64,000 nt of DNA from Thioclava marina (GTDB taxonomy: Bacteria > Pseudomonadota > Alphaproteobacteria > Rhodobacterales > Rhodobacteraceae), in assembly GCF_002020135.1 (NCBI RefSeq), contig NZ_MPZS01000001.1, positions 2,034,935-2,098,934 on the forward strand, written 5' to 3'. Position numbers and translations under genes: made by a program. Below are positions 45,377 through 54,939 of this stretch, in pieces (the first letter of the stretch is position 1; each line of letters starts with the position of its first letter). The notes under the pieces are model-generated. The model saw nothing but the letters and a program-made list of their open reading frames with translations, ran no database searches and was not told the origin of the DNA.

Positions 45377-47139
45377 GCCGCGCCTCTTTTCTTGAGTGCA
45401 GGCTGTGCGCGGTTGGCCGAGGTGATGAGGCGCCGCAAGATGTCATCTCGTGGCCCCAAGATCCGTTTGACGCCGTGATCAAGCACGAGCACGCGATCGC
45501 ATTCCGCGAGTGCCGCGGGGCTGTTGGCCATCACGATCACCGCGCCGTCGCGCGATTTAAGGTCCCGAATCGAGGCGTTCAGGGCGGTGCCGGAATCGCT
45601 GGTGAGATTAAGGTCTGGCTCGTCGAGTAGCAGGATCACCGGGTCGCAATAGAGCGCACGAGCAAGCGCGATCTGTTGACGCTGACGATCCGAGAGCACG
45701 CTGTCATGAAGGTCAATCCTGGTATCGTAGCCATTGGGTAGATCGAGGATCATCCGATGCGCGCCGGCGCGCCTTGCCGCCTCGATCACCTGGGCGGGAT
45801 CGGGATCGCGATCCAGCCGCGCGATGTTTTCCGCAAGGGTTCCCTCGAAGAAAGTCACGCGCTGCGGCAGATAACCGATGTGACGGGCGAGACGGTCGGG
45901 GTCGTATTGATGGAGACATACCTCATCGAGCAGGATCTCGCCCGAGTTGAGGGTTTGATTGTTGCACAGCGCGCGCGCGAGCGTCGTTTTCCCCGATCCC
46001 GCAGGCCCGATGACGCCCAACGCTTCGCCGGGTTCGAGCGTGAAGCTTAGCGTGTCGAGCGACGGGCGGCTGGCGCCCTGAATCGTGACCGAAATATCCT
46101 CGACCGAGAGTCGCGCCGCGGGGGGGGCGAGTTCGGTCCGGCGTTCTGTCACGGGCGTGGCGCCCAGAAGAAGGCTGAGACGATGGCGGGCATCTCGCGC
46201 GCCACTCCAGACTGTCCATCCGCCAATCAATTGCTCGACGGGGGCTAGGGCGCGTCCCATCAAGATCGAACTCGCGACCATCGCGCCCGGCGTGACCTCG
46301 GACTTGAGAACGAGATAGGCCCCGAGCGCGAGCATCGTGGATTGCAGCAGCATCCGCAGCGTGCGGGTCAACGAATGGAAGCTGCCGCTGAGATCGGTGG
46401 CCCGGATCGATGCGGCCATCGCGCGATGACGCGAATCGCGCCAGCGGGCAAATCCGGTGTCTCGCATCCCCATCGCGGTGACAGTCTCGATATCTTTCAG
46501 CAAGGTATCGGCGAGGCGCCGCGATGCGGTTTCGAGCCGGCTGGCATCGCCAAGACGGTCGCGGGTGAAATGTTGCGTCAGCGCCGACAGCAGCACGAGC
46601 AATGCGCCGCCCGCCGTCGCCAGCCAGCCGAGCCAGGGATGGAAGACGAAGAGCACCCCGAGATAGAGCGGCGTCCAGGGCAGATCGAACCGGGCCTGCG
46701 AAACCGGCGAACCGTAGTACCGCTGGATCGCCTCGAGGTCGCGCAACGCGTTGTGGGCGGTGATCTCGCTGTTGGGGTCTGTCGCGCTGCGGATTGACGC
46801 GTCGAAGACGCGCTTTTCCAGCCGGGTCTGGAAATCGGCACCCAAACGGGCAAGCAACCGCCCGCGCGCCCAGTCGAGCGTGCCCATCATCGCGAAGAGA
46901 AAGACCACGAGCGCGAAGAGGTTGATCAATGTCGGCAGCGAGTGGGCCGGCAGCACCCTGTCATAGACCTGAAGCATGAAAAGCGGGCCGGTCAACATGA
47001 GCACGTTCACCAGGGCGCCAAAGAGAGCGACCAGCGTGATGTTCTTGCCTTCGCCGCGCAGCAGTCGGGCAATCTCGGCCTGGCCGGTTCGGATCAGACG
47101 GCCTCGCGAGGCGGGCTCTTCACGGGTGACGATCGGCAT
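45373..47139 (-). CDS. Type I secretion ABC transporter (PrtD type) with degenerate signature and H-loop
   Basis: A 588-aa permease-ATPase. N-terminal six-helix domain (LMLTGPLFMLQVYDRVLPAHS is PrtD-like). The ATPase has Walker A GPAGSGKTT, Q-loop YLPQRVTFFEGTLAENI and Walker B VILLLDEP. Two hydrolysis motifs are altered: the LSGGQ signature reads LSDRQ and the H-loop His (usually AHRPS) is Asn (ANSPA). This could impair ATP turnover in a homodimer. Otherwise the operon with the HlyD gene is normal. A site-asymmetric dimer with another exporter is possible. Confidence 0.88.
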   Translation of the reverse strand: MPIVTREEPASRGRLIRTGQAEIARLLRGEGKNITLVALFGALVNVLMLTGPLFMLQVYDRVLPAHSLPTLINLFALVVFLFAMMGTLDWARGRLLARLGADFQTRLEKRVFDASIRSATDPNSEITAHNALRDLEAIQRYYGSPVSQARFDLPWTPLYLGVLFVFHPWLGWLATAGGALLVLLSALTQHFTRDRLGDASRLETASRRLADTLLKDIETVTAMGMRDTGFARWRDSRHRAMAASIRATDLSGSFHSLTRTLRMLLQSTMLALGAYLVLKSEVTPGAMVASSILMGRALAPVEQLIGGWTVWSGARDARHRLSLLLGATPVTERRTELAPPAARLSVEDISVTIQGASRPSLDTLSFTLEPGEALGVIGPAGSGKTTLARALCNNQTLNSGEILLDEVCLHQYDPDRLARHIGYLPQRVTFFEGTLAENIARLDRDPDPAQVIEAARRAGAHRMILDLPNGYDTRIDLHDSVLSDRQRQQIALARALYCDPVILLLDEPDLNLTSDSGTALNASIRDLKSRDGAVIVMANSPAALAECDRVLVLDHGVKRILGPRDDILRRLITSANRAQPALKKRGAA

Positions 47140-47310
47140 GGTTCGTTCCTCGCGGCGATGATTCTTCTTCTGCGGCAGTGCGCATGGCTGGGGCAGAGTG
47201 GCGCGCAGAGGTGAATTTGCCGTAAATCGGCTCGGGGTCCTCGATCGCCGGGGCTGAGGAACTCCTCAATTCTCGGCGTCAATTCGTTGCGGCGAGGGGG
47301 TATCGGTATT

Positions 47311-48129
47311 ATGTCTTCGACACTGACGCATGTCGTTGGGAGCGGAACTTTGAGTAAGGCCGGAGCAAGTGACGAGATGGGCGGACGTGCCAGCGGGCAC
47401 GCGCGCCGTGTCGTGATGGCACTGGCGGGCATGACCTTGCTGGCGCTCGCGGCCTGTGGGCCCGGGCCGCGCGAGACCGGGATCAACGACCCCTATGAGG
47501 CCTCGAACCGGCAGACCCACGAATTCAACAAATCCGTGGATGCGGCCTTCTTCCGCGGCGATGACGATCAAGGCGCAGGCCCTGTCGCTCGCACGCTGTA
47601 CAATGTCGGCAACAACCTCAGCCTTCCCGGCAAGGTGGTGAATTCGCTCCTTCAGGGTCGTCCCGAGCCTGCGATCAAGAACACTTTCCGGTTCGTGATC
47701 AACTCGACGCTCGGTCTTGGCGGTATCTTCGATCCGGCAGGTTCGAGCTTCTCGCTGCCCGAGACAGACACCGATTTCGGCGAGACGCTGCATGTCTGGG
47801 GGGTGGGCGAAGGCGCCTATGTCGAGCTGCCCTTCGTCGGCCCGTCGACCGAGCGCGACGCGCTCGGGATGGTGGTGGATTTCGTGATCAACCCGCTCAA
47901 CGCGCTGCCCGAGAAGGAGCGTGTGGCGGCTTCCGCGCTGCGGCTCGGCGGTCATTTCGCCAAGCGCCGGATTTACAGCGCGACGATCGATTCGGTGCTC
48001 TATGACAGTGCCGACAGTTATGCGCAGGGCCGGTTGCTCTATTTGCAGAACCGCCGGTTCGAACTCAATGGTGAGGAGACGAACGATGCCTATGCCTACG
48101 ATCCCTATGACGACCCGGCGCTGCAATAG
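47311..48129 (+). CDS. mlaA: MlaA/VacJ family lipoprotein
   Basis: A 272-aa outer-membrane phospholipid-transport lipoprotein. Lipobox LAAC is in MTLLALAACGPGP. The MlaA domain shows NDPYEASNRQTHEFNKSVD, NTFRFVINSTLGLGGIFDPA and YVELPFVGPSTERDALG. The start is unsure: ATG at 47311 with GAGGGGG upstream is taken; later ATGs closer to the lipobox are possible. mlaC follows with a 44-base overlap. mlaFED is not adjacent. Confidence 0.92.
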   Translation: MSSTLTHVVGSGTLSKAGASDEMGGRASGHARRVVMALAGMTLLALAACGPGPRETGINDPYEASNRQTHEFNKSVDAAFFRGDDDQGAGPVARTLYNVGNNLSLPGKVVNSLLQGRPEPAIKNTFRFVINSTLGLGGIFDPAGSSFSLPETDTDFGETLHVWGVGEGAYVELPFVGPSTERDALGMVVDFVINPLNALPEKERVAASALRLGGHFAKRRIYSATIDSVLYDSADSYAQGRLLYLQNRRFELNGEETNDAYAYDPYDDPALQ

Positions 48130-48715
48130 ACGGACGGTCCTGGGCCTTGGCGTCGCAGGCCTTGCGGCAGCGGCAGTGCCGGGGTCGGCGCTTGCGTTGA
48201 GTGATGCGCAGGCCAAGGCGCTGATCCAGCGCGCCGTCAACGATGTGAATGCGGCGATCGCGTCGGGCAAGACCGGGCCCACGCTCTACGCAATGTTCGA
48301 GCGCATCTTTTCGAAATATGCCGATGTGAACGTGATTGCGCGATCTGCTCTGGGCATTGCCGCGCGCAGTGCGAGTGCGGCGCAGATGACGGCTTTCACG
48401 CGCGCATTTCAAGGCTACCTCTCGCGCAAGTACGGCAAGCGTTTCCGCGAGTTTCAGGGCGCGGTGTTCCAGATTCAGGGCGCGCGCCCGGTGAAGAGCT
48501 TCTACGAGGTGAAGACCACCGCGATCCTGCCCGGACAGGCGCCTTTCGAAGTGCTTTGGCAGGTGTCGGACCGGTCAGGCTCGGACAAGTTTTTCAACCT
48601 GATCGTAGAAGGCGTGAACATGCTTGCCTCGGAACGCGCCGAGATCGGTGCCATGCTCGACCGCCGCCGCGGCAATATCGACCTGCTGATCCAGGATCTC
48701 AAGACGGCGGGCTGA
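48086..48715 (+). CDS. mlaC: MlaC-like periplasmic phospholipid-binding protein with Tat-like signal
   Basis: A 209-aa Tol_Tol_Ttg2-type protein. The ATG at 48086 is chosen because GAGGAG lies 7 bases before it; it lies inside the end of mlaA in another frame. The signal has a twin-arginine pattern (NRRTVLGLGVAGLAAAAVPG), unlike the Sec signal of E. coli MlaC. The rest follows the family: RFLSRKYGKRFREFQGAVF-like core and KFFNLIVEGVNMLASERAE. It shuttles phospholipid between MlaA and the inner membrane. Confidence 0.88.
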   Translation: MPMPTIPMTTRRCNRRTVLGLGVAGLAAAAVPGSALALSDAQAKALIQRAVNDVNAAIASGKTGPTLYAMFERIFSKYADVNVIARSALGIAARSASAAQMTAFTRAFQGYLSRKYGKRFREFQGAVFQIQGARPVKSFYEVKTTAILPGQAPFEVLWQVSDRSGSDKFFNLIVEGVNMLASERAEIGAMLDRRRGNIDLLIQDLKTAG

Positions 48716-48728
48716 TCCGCACTGAGCG

Positions 48729-48761
48729 GGCCGCTCCCGAGCCGAGGGCCCGGGAGTGGCC
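48729..48761. other. Hairpin between convergent mlaC and pbp genes
   Basis: Arms GGCCGCTCCCG and CGGGAGTGGCC (one G-T pair) with an 11-nt loop. No T tract. Possibly a factor-dependent or weak terminator. Confidence 0.45.
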
Positions 48762-48763
48762 GT

Positions 48764-50950
48764 TCAGTTCGCGCCGAAGATCCCCAGAAGCTCTTTCAGG
48801 ATCGAATCCGAGGGGTTGCGGCGCTGGCGCCGGGGCTCGGCAGGGGCCGCTCCGCCCGCGCTCTGGGTCTGACCGGGATATTGCTGGGTCTGGCTCTGCC
48901 ATTCCGCGGGGTTCGCCGCGGGCAGCGGCTTCGCCGGCTGGCCGTCGAGCACACGCTTCATCGTCTCGTGGAAGATCTCGGCCGGCAGACCGCCTCCGGT
49001 CACGCCCTTGAGCGGGGTGTTGTCGTCATTGCCCATCCAGACGCCGACCACGTAATCGGAGGTGAAGCCGATGAACCAGGCATCGCGTGCGCTTTGCGTG
49101 GTGCCAGTCTTGCCGGCGATATCGTAGCCGTCGATATTCGCGCGCCGTCCCGTGCCGTGCAGGACCACCTGACGCATCATGTAGGTGAGTTCGCGGGCGG
49201 CCTTTTGCGAGATAACCCGCTCGCCGATCCCGCCGGGCTTGCCGAACAGAGGCTGGTCATCGCCCTTCAGCGTTAGCGAGGTCAGCCCGTAAGGTTGCAC
49301 CGAGGATCCACCATTGAGGATGCCCGCATAAGCGCCCGTCATGTCGAGCAGGTCCGATTCCCCGACACCGAGCGCCACCGAGGGCAGGTTCGGCAGGTTC
49401 TGCGCAAAGCCGAACCCTTCCGCGACCTTGATGACATTCTCGCGCCCGACCGCTTCGGATACGCGCACCGTCGCTACGTTGACCGAATGCTCCAGCGCCG
49501 TCGTGAGCGTGATCGGCCCCATGTAATTGCGTTCGTAATTGCGCGGGGTCCAGTCGGGCGAGCCCGGCATCTTCACGGTCAGCGGCGCGTCGTCCACCAT
49601 CGAATCGGGCGTATAGCCAAGATCGAGCGCGGTCGCATAGACGAAGGGCTTGAAGGTCGAGCCGCTCTGGCGTTGGGCCATCGTGGCGTGGTTGAAGGCG
49701 CCGGTGACCTTGGTCGCGCGCCCACCCACCATGCCACGTACGGCGCCGTCAGCCGACATCACGACGATCGCGGCCTCGGCATCGCTGTCTTTCTTGACCT
49801 TGTTGTCGAAGACACTCTGCATCGCCTCTTCGGCGGCGGACTGGATGCGCTGGTCGAGCGTGGTCTTGATCACCACGTCCTCTGTGGTGTCGCGCGACAG
49901 GAAGTCGGGGATCGTGTCCATGATCCAGTCGGCGAAATAGCCGCCCGCGCGTTTCTGGGCCGCCTGGCTGAGCGTCGCGGGGTTGTTGCGCGCGTCGAGA
50001 TATTGCCGGTCGGTCAGGAAGCCCTGCTCATGCATCAGCATCAGCACCGTCTCGGCCCGATCCTGCGAGCGTTTGAGGTCGTTGGTGGGGGCGTAACGGG
50101 TCGGAGCCTTCAGCAGGCCCGCAAGCATCGCCGCCTGCTGCGGGTCCAAATTCGCTGCCGAAATGCCGAAGTAGCGCTCGGAGGCGGCTTCGAAACCACG
50201 CGCACCGGCGCCGAGATAGGCGCGGTTGAGATAGATCGAGAGGATCTGATCTTTGGAGTATTTCAGTTCCAGCGCGAAGGCGTAGGGCACTTCCTTGATC
50301 TTGCGCCGGAGCCCGCCCGAGCGGCAGTCATCCTCGTAGGCCGCCTCGTTCTTCCATCCCTTCGGGTCGAAGGTCACACCAAGGCACAGAAGTTTCGCGG
50401 TCTGCTGGGTAATGGTCGAGCCGCCGTTGCCGTCGAAGGGCCCGCGACCGGCGCGCAGGTTGATCGCGATGGCCGAGGCGATGCCGCGCGGCGAGATGCC
50501 GAAATGATTGTAGAAGCGTCGGTCCTCGGTCGCGACCACGGCATCGCGCAGCCAGGGCGAGACGTTCTTCGCGTCGATTTGGCCGCCGAACGTCTCTCCG
50601 CGCCACGCGAAGACCTTGCCCTCATCGTCGAGCATCGTGACCGAGCCCCGCGTGCGCCCGTCGAGGAGCTGCGTGTAATCGGGCAGCGTCGAATAGAAAT
50701 AGAGCGTCGCCGCGCCCACCACGAGCGCCACGATCATCGCGATCCGCCAGCCGAACCCCCAGACGATCCGCCAGATCAGCCGGGCCAGCCCCAGGATCGT
50801 CCCGACGATCGGGCCGTGACGCCGCGGCGGCCGCGGCTTCTTCGCACGGGTCTTGCGCGGCTTGGGGGCCGCTTTCGGGGACGCCTGCTTCGACGAAGAA
50901 TAGCGCTTGTCGGCCACCAGCGACCCGCGCCGCCCGCCCTTCTGACTCAT
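48764..50950 (-). CDS. Class A penicillin-binding protein (PBP1A family)
   Basis: A 728-aa bifunctional enzyme. A basic Lys/Arg/Pro-rich cytoplasmic tail (about 75 residues) precedes one membrane helix. GT51 transglycosylase: EDRRFYNHFGI and GGSTITQQTAK. Transpeptidase: SGSTFKP (catalytic Ser), SVN and KTGTTQ. The C-terminus is Gln/Pro/Ala-rich. It polymerises and crosslinks peptidoglycan. Single gene, convergent with mlaC. Confidence 0.95.
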   Translation of the reverse strand: MSQKGGRRGSLVADKRYSSSKQASPKAAPKPRKTRAKKPRPPRRHGPIVGTILGLARLIWRIVWGFGWRIAMIVALVVGAATLYFYSTLPDYTQLLDGRTRGSVTMLDDEGKVFAWRGETFGGQIDAKNVSPWLRDAVVATEDRRFYNHFGISPRGIASAIAINLRAGRGPFDGNGGSTITQQTAKLLCLGVTFDPKGWKNEAAYEDDCRSGGLRRKIKEVPYAFALELKYSKDQILSIYLNRAYLGAGARGFEAASERYFGISAANLDPQQAAMLAGLLKAPTRYAPTNDLKRSQDRAETVLMLMHEQGFLTDRQYLDARNNPATLSQAAQKRAGGYFADWIMDTIPDFLSRDTTEDVVIKTTLDQRIQSAAEEAMQSVFDNKVKKDSDAEAAIVVMSADGAVRGMVGGRATKVTGAFNHATMAQRQSGSTFKPFVYATALDLGYTPDSMVDDAPLTVKMPGSPDWTPRNYERNYMGPITLTTALEHSVNVATVRVSEAVGRENVIKVAEGFGFAQNLPNLPSVALGVGESDLLDMTGAYAGILNGGSSVQPYGLTSLTLKGDDQPLFGKPGGIGERVISQKAARELTYMMRQVVLHGTGRRANIDGYDIAGKTGTTQSARDAWFIGFTSDYVVGVWMGNDDNTPLKGVTGGGLPAEIFHETMKRVLDGQPAKPLPAANPAEWQSQTQQYPGQTQSAGGAAPAEPRRQRRNPSDSILKELLGIFGAN

Positions 50951-51223
50951 CTGCCTGATCCGCTGCCTCGGTTTTCGTTGCGCGCAATTTACACGTGCGA
51001 CCAGAGGATGTGGACCCGGATAAATTCACGATTCGGCTTCTCAAATAGCTTAAAAATTATGCACGATGCACAAAATGTATAAAAAATGGGCGCCATCACG
51101 AGGCCGAGAGGGGCCGTGAATGCTCCGATTCCTTGTGCGGCTGCAGCGTAGCGGGCTTTCTGACGCCGTATGGTGCCGGTTCCAATCGGTGCCCAAAGGG
51201 CTGAACCAAGGAAGGGATGTCAG

Positions 51224-51366
51224 GTGAAACTCATCATTGCAGCAATCAAGCCGTTCAAGCTCGAGGAGGTGCGCGAAGCGCTCACCACCATCGGCGTGCG
51301 CGGGATGATGGTAACCGAGATCAAGGGTTTCGGCGCCCAGTCGGGCCACACCGAAATCTATCGCGG
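51224..51366 (+). repeat. Identical 143-bp block shared by the two glnK genes, copy 1
   Basis: Bases 51224-51366 match 53185-53327 exactly; beyond this the genes differ at scattered sites, mostly within codons 60-80. Confidence 0.9.
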
Positions 51367-51562
51367 TGCCGAATACGCCGTGAATTTCGTGCCGAAGGTC
51401 AAACTCGAGATCGTCGTGGCCGACGGGCTCGCCGATGAGGTTGTCGACACGATCCTCAAGGCCGCCAAGACCGACAAGATCGGCGACGGCAAGATCTTCG
51501 TTCTCGACGTCGCGCAAGCTGTGCGCGTGCGGACCGGCGAAACCAATGATGATGCGCTCTGA
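51224..51562 (+). CDS. glnK: P-II signal protein GlnK, copy 1
   Basis: A 112-aa P-II protein starting at GTG. T-loop uridylylation Tyr51 in HTEIYRGAEYAV; B-loop TDKIGDGKIFVLDV. It senses ATP/ADP, 2-oxoglutarate and glutamine and gates the Amt channel encoded 25 bases downstream. The first 143 bases are identical to copy 2 at 53185. The 273-base region upstream contains no recognised sigma-54 site. Confidence 0.93.
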   Translation: MKLIIAAIKPFKLEEVREALTTIGVRGMMVTEIKGFGAQSGHTEIYRGAEYAVNFVPKVKLEIVVADGLADEVVDTILKAAKTDKIGDGKIFVLDVAQAVRVRTGETNDDAL

Positions 51563-51587
51563 GACGCGACAGGGGAAAATCAGAACC

Positions 51588-52922
51588 ATGAAAAACCTTT
51601 CGAAAATCACTGGCCTTGCGGTTGCGATGACCGCCGTGGCCCTGCCGGCGCTGGCGCAGGATGCCGTTCCGGCCGCGATGGATCCGCCGGCCAACGAAAT
51701 CGGCTTCATCCTCAACACCTTCATGTTCCTCGTCACCGGTTTCCTGGTGATGTGGATGGGCGCGGGTTTCTCCATGCTCGAAGCGGGCCTGGTGCGTTCG
51801 AAGAACGTGACCATGCAGTCGCTCAAGAACATCGCGCTCTTCGCGATCGCGGCGATCATGTATTACCTGATCGGCTACAACCTCATGTATCCGGGTGACG
51901 GCTGGTCGATCGACGGCGTGCTCGGTGCGTTCTCGACCACCTCGCTCGAGCCCGTGGGCGTCGGCGCGGATGCGGTTGACCTGACCTATGCTTCGGTCGG
52001 TTCGGACTTCTTCTTCCAGCTGATGTTCTGCGCGACCACTGCCTCGATCGTTTCGGGCACCCTGGCCGAGCGCATCAAGCTGTGGCCGTTCCTGATCTTC
52101 ACCGTGATCCTGACGGGCTTCATCTACCCGATCCAGGCGTCGTGGAAATGGGGCGGTGGCTTCCTTGACGCGAACTTCGGCTTCCTCGACTTCGCCGGCT
52201 CGACCGTCGTGCACTCGGTCGGTGGCTGGGCGGCTCTCGCTGGCGCTCTGATCCTCGGCCCGCGTATCGGCAAGTACAAGGACGGCAAGGTTCAGGCGAT
52301 GCCCGGTTCGAACCTGACGCTCGCCACGCTCGGTACCTTCATCCTGTGGCTCGGCTGGTTCGGCTTCAACGGCGGTTCGCAGCTCTACATGAACACCGTG
52401 GGCAACGTCGCTGACATCTCGCGCATCTTCGCCAACACCAACACGGCGGCTGCCGGTGGCGCGATCGCGGCTCTGATCCTGACCCAGCTTCTCTACAAGA
52501 AGCCCGACCTCACCATGGTGCTCAACGGCGCGCTGGCCGGTCTGGTCTCGATCACCGCTGAACCGCTGACCCCGAGCCTCGGCGCGGCGACCCTCATCGG
52601 TGCCATCGGCGGCATCATCGTGGTCCTGCTGGTTCCGTTCCTCGACAAGCTGAAGATCGACGACGTCGTCGGCGCCATCCCGGTGCACCTCGGCGCGGGT
52701 ATCTGGGGCACCCTGGCAGTTCCGATCACCAACTCGGACGGCACCTTCTACGGTCAGATCGTCTCGATCATCACCGTCGGCATCTTCGTCTTCGTGGTCT
52801 CGGCTGTCATCTGGTTCATCCTGAAGGCTACCATGGGCATCCGCGCTCCGGCCGAAGACGAGATGATGGGTCTCGACAAGGCGGAACTCGGGATGGAAGC
52901 CTATCCGGAATTCACCAACTGA
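51588..52922 (+). CDS. amtB: Ammonium transporter, AMT1-like subfamily
   Basis: A 444-aa protein with a cleavable signal (ALPALAQDA) and about 11 helices. Conserved pore residues are in LEAGLVRSKN, WKWGGGFLD and FGFLDFAGSTVVHSVGGWAALAG (in pieces). It lacks the usual AmtB FYGGLVR; the WMGAGFSMLEAGLVR motif is closer to plant/archaeal-type AMT. The paired GlnK should plug it when nitrogen is ample. Ends at a strong terminator. Confidence 0.92.
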   Translation: MKNLSKITGLAVAMTAVALPALAQDAVPAAMDPPANEIGFILNTFMFLVTGFLVMWMGAGFSMLEAGLVRSKNVTMQSLKNIALFAIAAIMYYLIGYNLMYPGDGWSIDGVLGAFSTTSLEPVGVGADAVDLTYASVGSDFFFQLMFCATTASIVSGTLAERIKLWPFLIFTVILTGFIYPIQASWKWGGGFLDANFGFLDFAGSTVVHSVGGWAALAGALILGPRIGKYKDGKVQAMPGSNLTLATLGTFILWLGWFGFNGGSQLYMNTVGNVADISRIFANTNTAAAGGAIAALILTQLLYKKPDLTMVLNGALAGLVSITAEPLTPSLGAATLIGAIGGIIVVLLVPFLDKLKIDDVVGAIPVHLGAGIWGTLAVPITNSDGTFYGQIVSIITVGIFVFVVSAVIWFILKATMGIRAPAEDEMMGLDKAELGMEAYPEFTN

Positions 52923-52944
52923 GCCTGAGCTCATGCCATCAGGA

Positions 52945-52972
52945 AAGGCCCGGGGATTGCCCCGGGCCTTTT
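52945..52972 (+). terminator. Terminator of glnK1-amt1
   Basis: Stem AAGGCCCGGGG (52945-52955) / CCCCGGGCCTT (52960-52970) with a 4-nt loop and T4. Nearly the same as the terminator after amt2. Confidence 0.92.
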
Positions 52973-53184
52973 CATATGGGTGATCGCGGAAGCCTCGACT
53001 TTCCAATTCGATGAAAAAGCGAGCAAGTTGCCGCAATTTTGACCGCATTACCTTCACGTGATCTGTGCCGCGCGCTCGGCTTTCAGCAGTTTCTTGTCGA
53101 GTCACCTGCGCTTGCGCCTTCTGATCAAGCTAGCTGACGTAGCGATAGGGCATCGCGACCGGCTGAACAGGGGAAGGACATCAC

Positions 53185-53327
53185 GTGAAACTCATCATTG
53201 CAGCAATCAAGCCGTTCAAGCTCGAGGAGGTGCGCGAAGCGCTCACCACCATCGGCGTGCGCGGGATGATGGTAACCGAGATCAAGGGTTTCGGCGCCCA
53301 GTCGGGCCACACCGAAATCTATCGCGG
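53185..53327 (+). repeat. Identical 143-bp block shared by the two glnK genes, copy 2
   Basis: Matches 51224-51366 without a mismatch. Confidence 0.9.
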
Positions 53328-53523
53328 CGCCGAATATGCCGTGAATTTCGTGCCGAAGGTCAAACTCGAGATCGTCGTGGCCGATGGGCTCGTCGACGAG
53401 GTGATCGCGACGATCACCAAGACTGCCAAGACCGACAAGATCGGCGACGGCAAGATCTTCGTTCTCGACGTCGCGCAGGCTGTGCGTGTGCGGACCGGCG
53501 AAACCAATGACGACGCGCTCTGA
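53185..53523 (+). CDS. glnK: P-II signal protein GlnK, copy 2
   Basis: A 112-aa P-II protein with GTG start, the same T-loop (Tyr51) as copy 1 and very few amino-acid changes (GLVDEVIATITKT versus GLADEVVDTILKA). It sits 25 bases before amt2. The 262-base gap upstream holds the amt1 terminator and then no clear promoter by eye. Confidence 0.93.
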   Translation: MKLIIAAIKPFKLEEVREALTTIGVRGMMVTEIKGFGAQSGHTEIYRGAEYAVNFVPKVKLEIVVADGLVDEVIATITKTAKTDKIGDGKIFVLDVAQAVRVRTGETNDDAL

Positions 53524-53548
53524 AACGCGATTGGGGAAAGACAGACAG

Positions 53549-54880
<1,332 letters not shown>

Positions 54881-54904
54881 GCGTCACGCCGGCCATGAAC
54901 TGGA

Positions 54905-54931
54905 AAGGCCCGGGAGATCCCCGGGCCTTTT
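54905..54931 (+). terminator. Terminator of glnK2-amt2
   Basis: Stem AAGGCCCGGG (54905-54914) / CCCGGGCCTT (54920-54929), 5-nt loop, T4. It also lies at the end of the convergent emrB-like gene. Confidence 0.9.
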
Positions 54932-54939
54932 CATTCGTC

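Noticed and set aside
49295..51082. 595-aa open frame antisense to the penicillin-binding protein
   Set aside because: Shadow with Arg/His/Val-rich composition; PBP motifs on the other strand are unambiguous.
50951..51223. Sigma-54/NtrC promoter before glnK1
   Set aside because: No GG-N10-GC -24/-12 element could be read; the TGCAC repeats near 51059-51072 are too weak.
51456..53105. 549-aa open frame antisense to amt1
   Set aside because: Asp/Arg/Glu-rich mirror of a membrane protein gene; the plus-strand transporter explains it.
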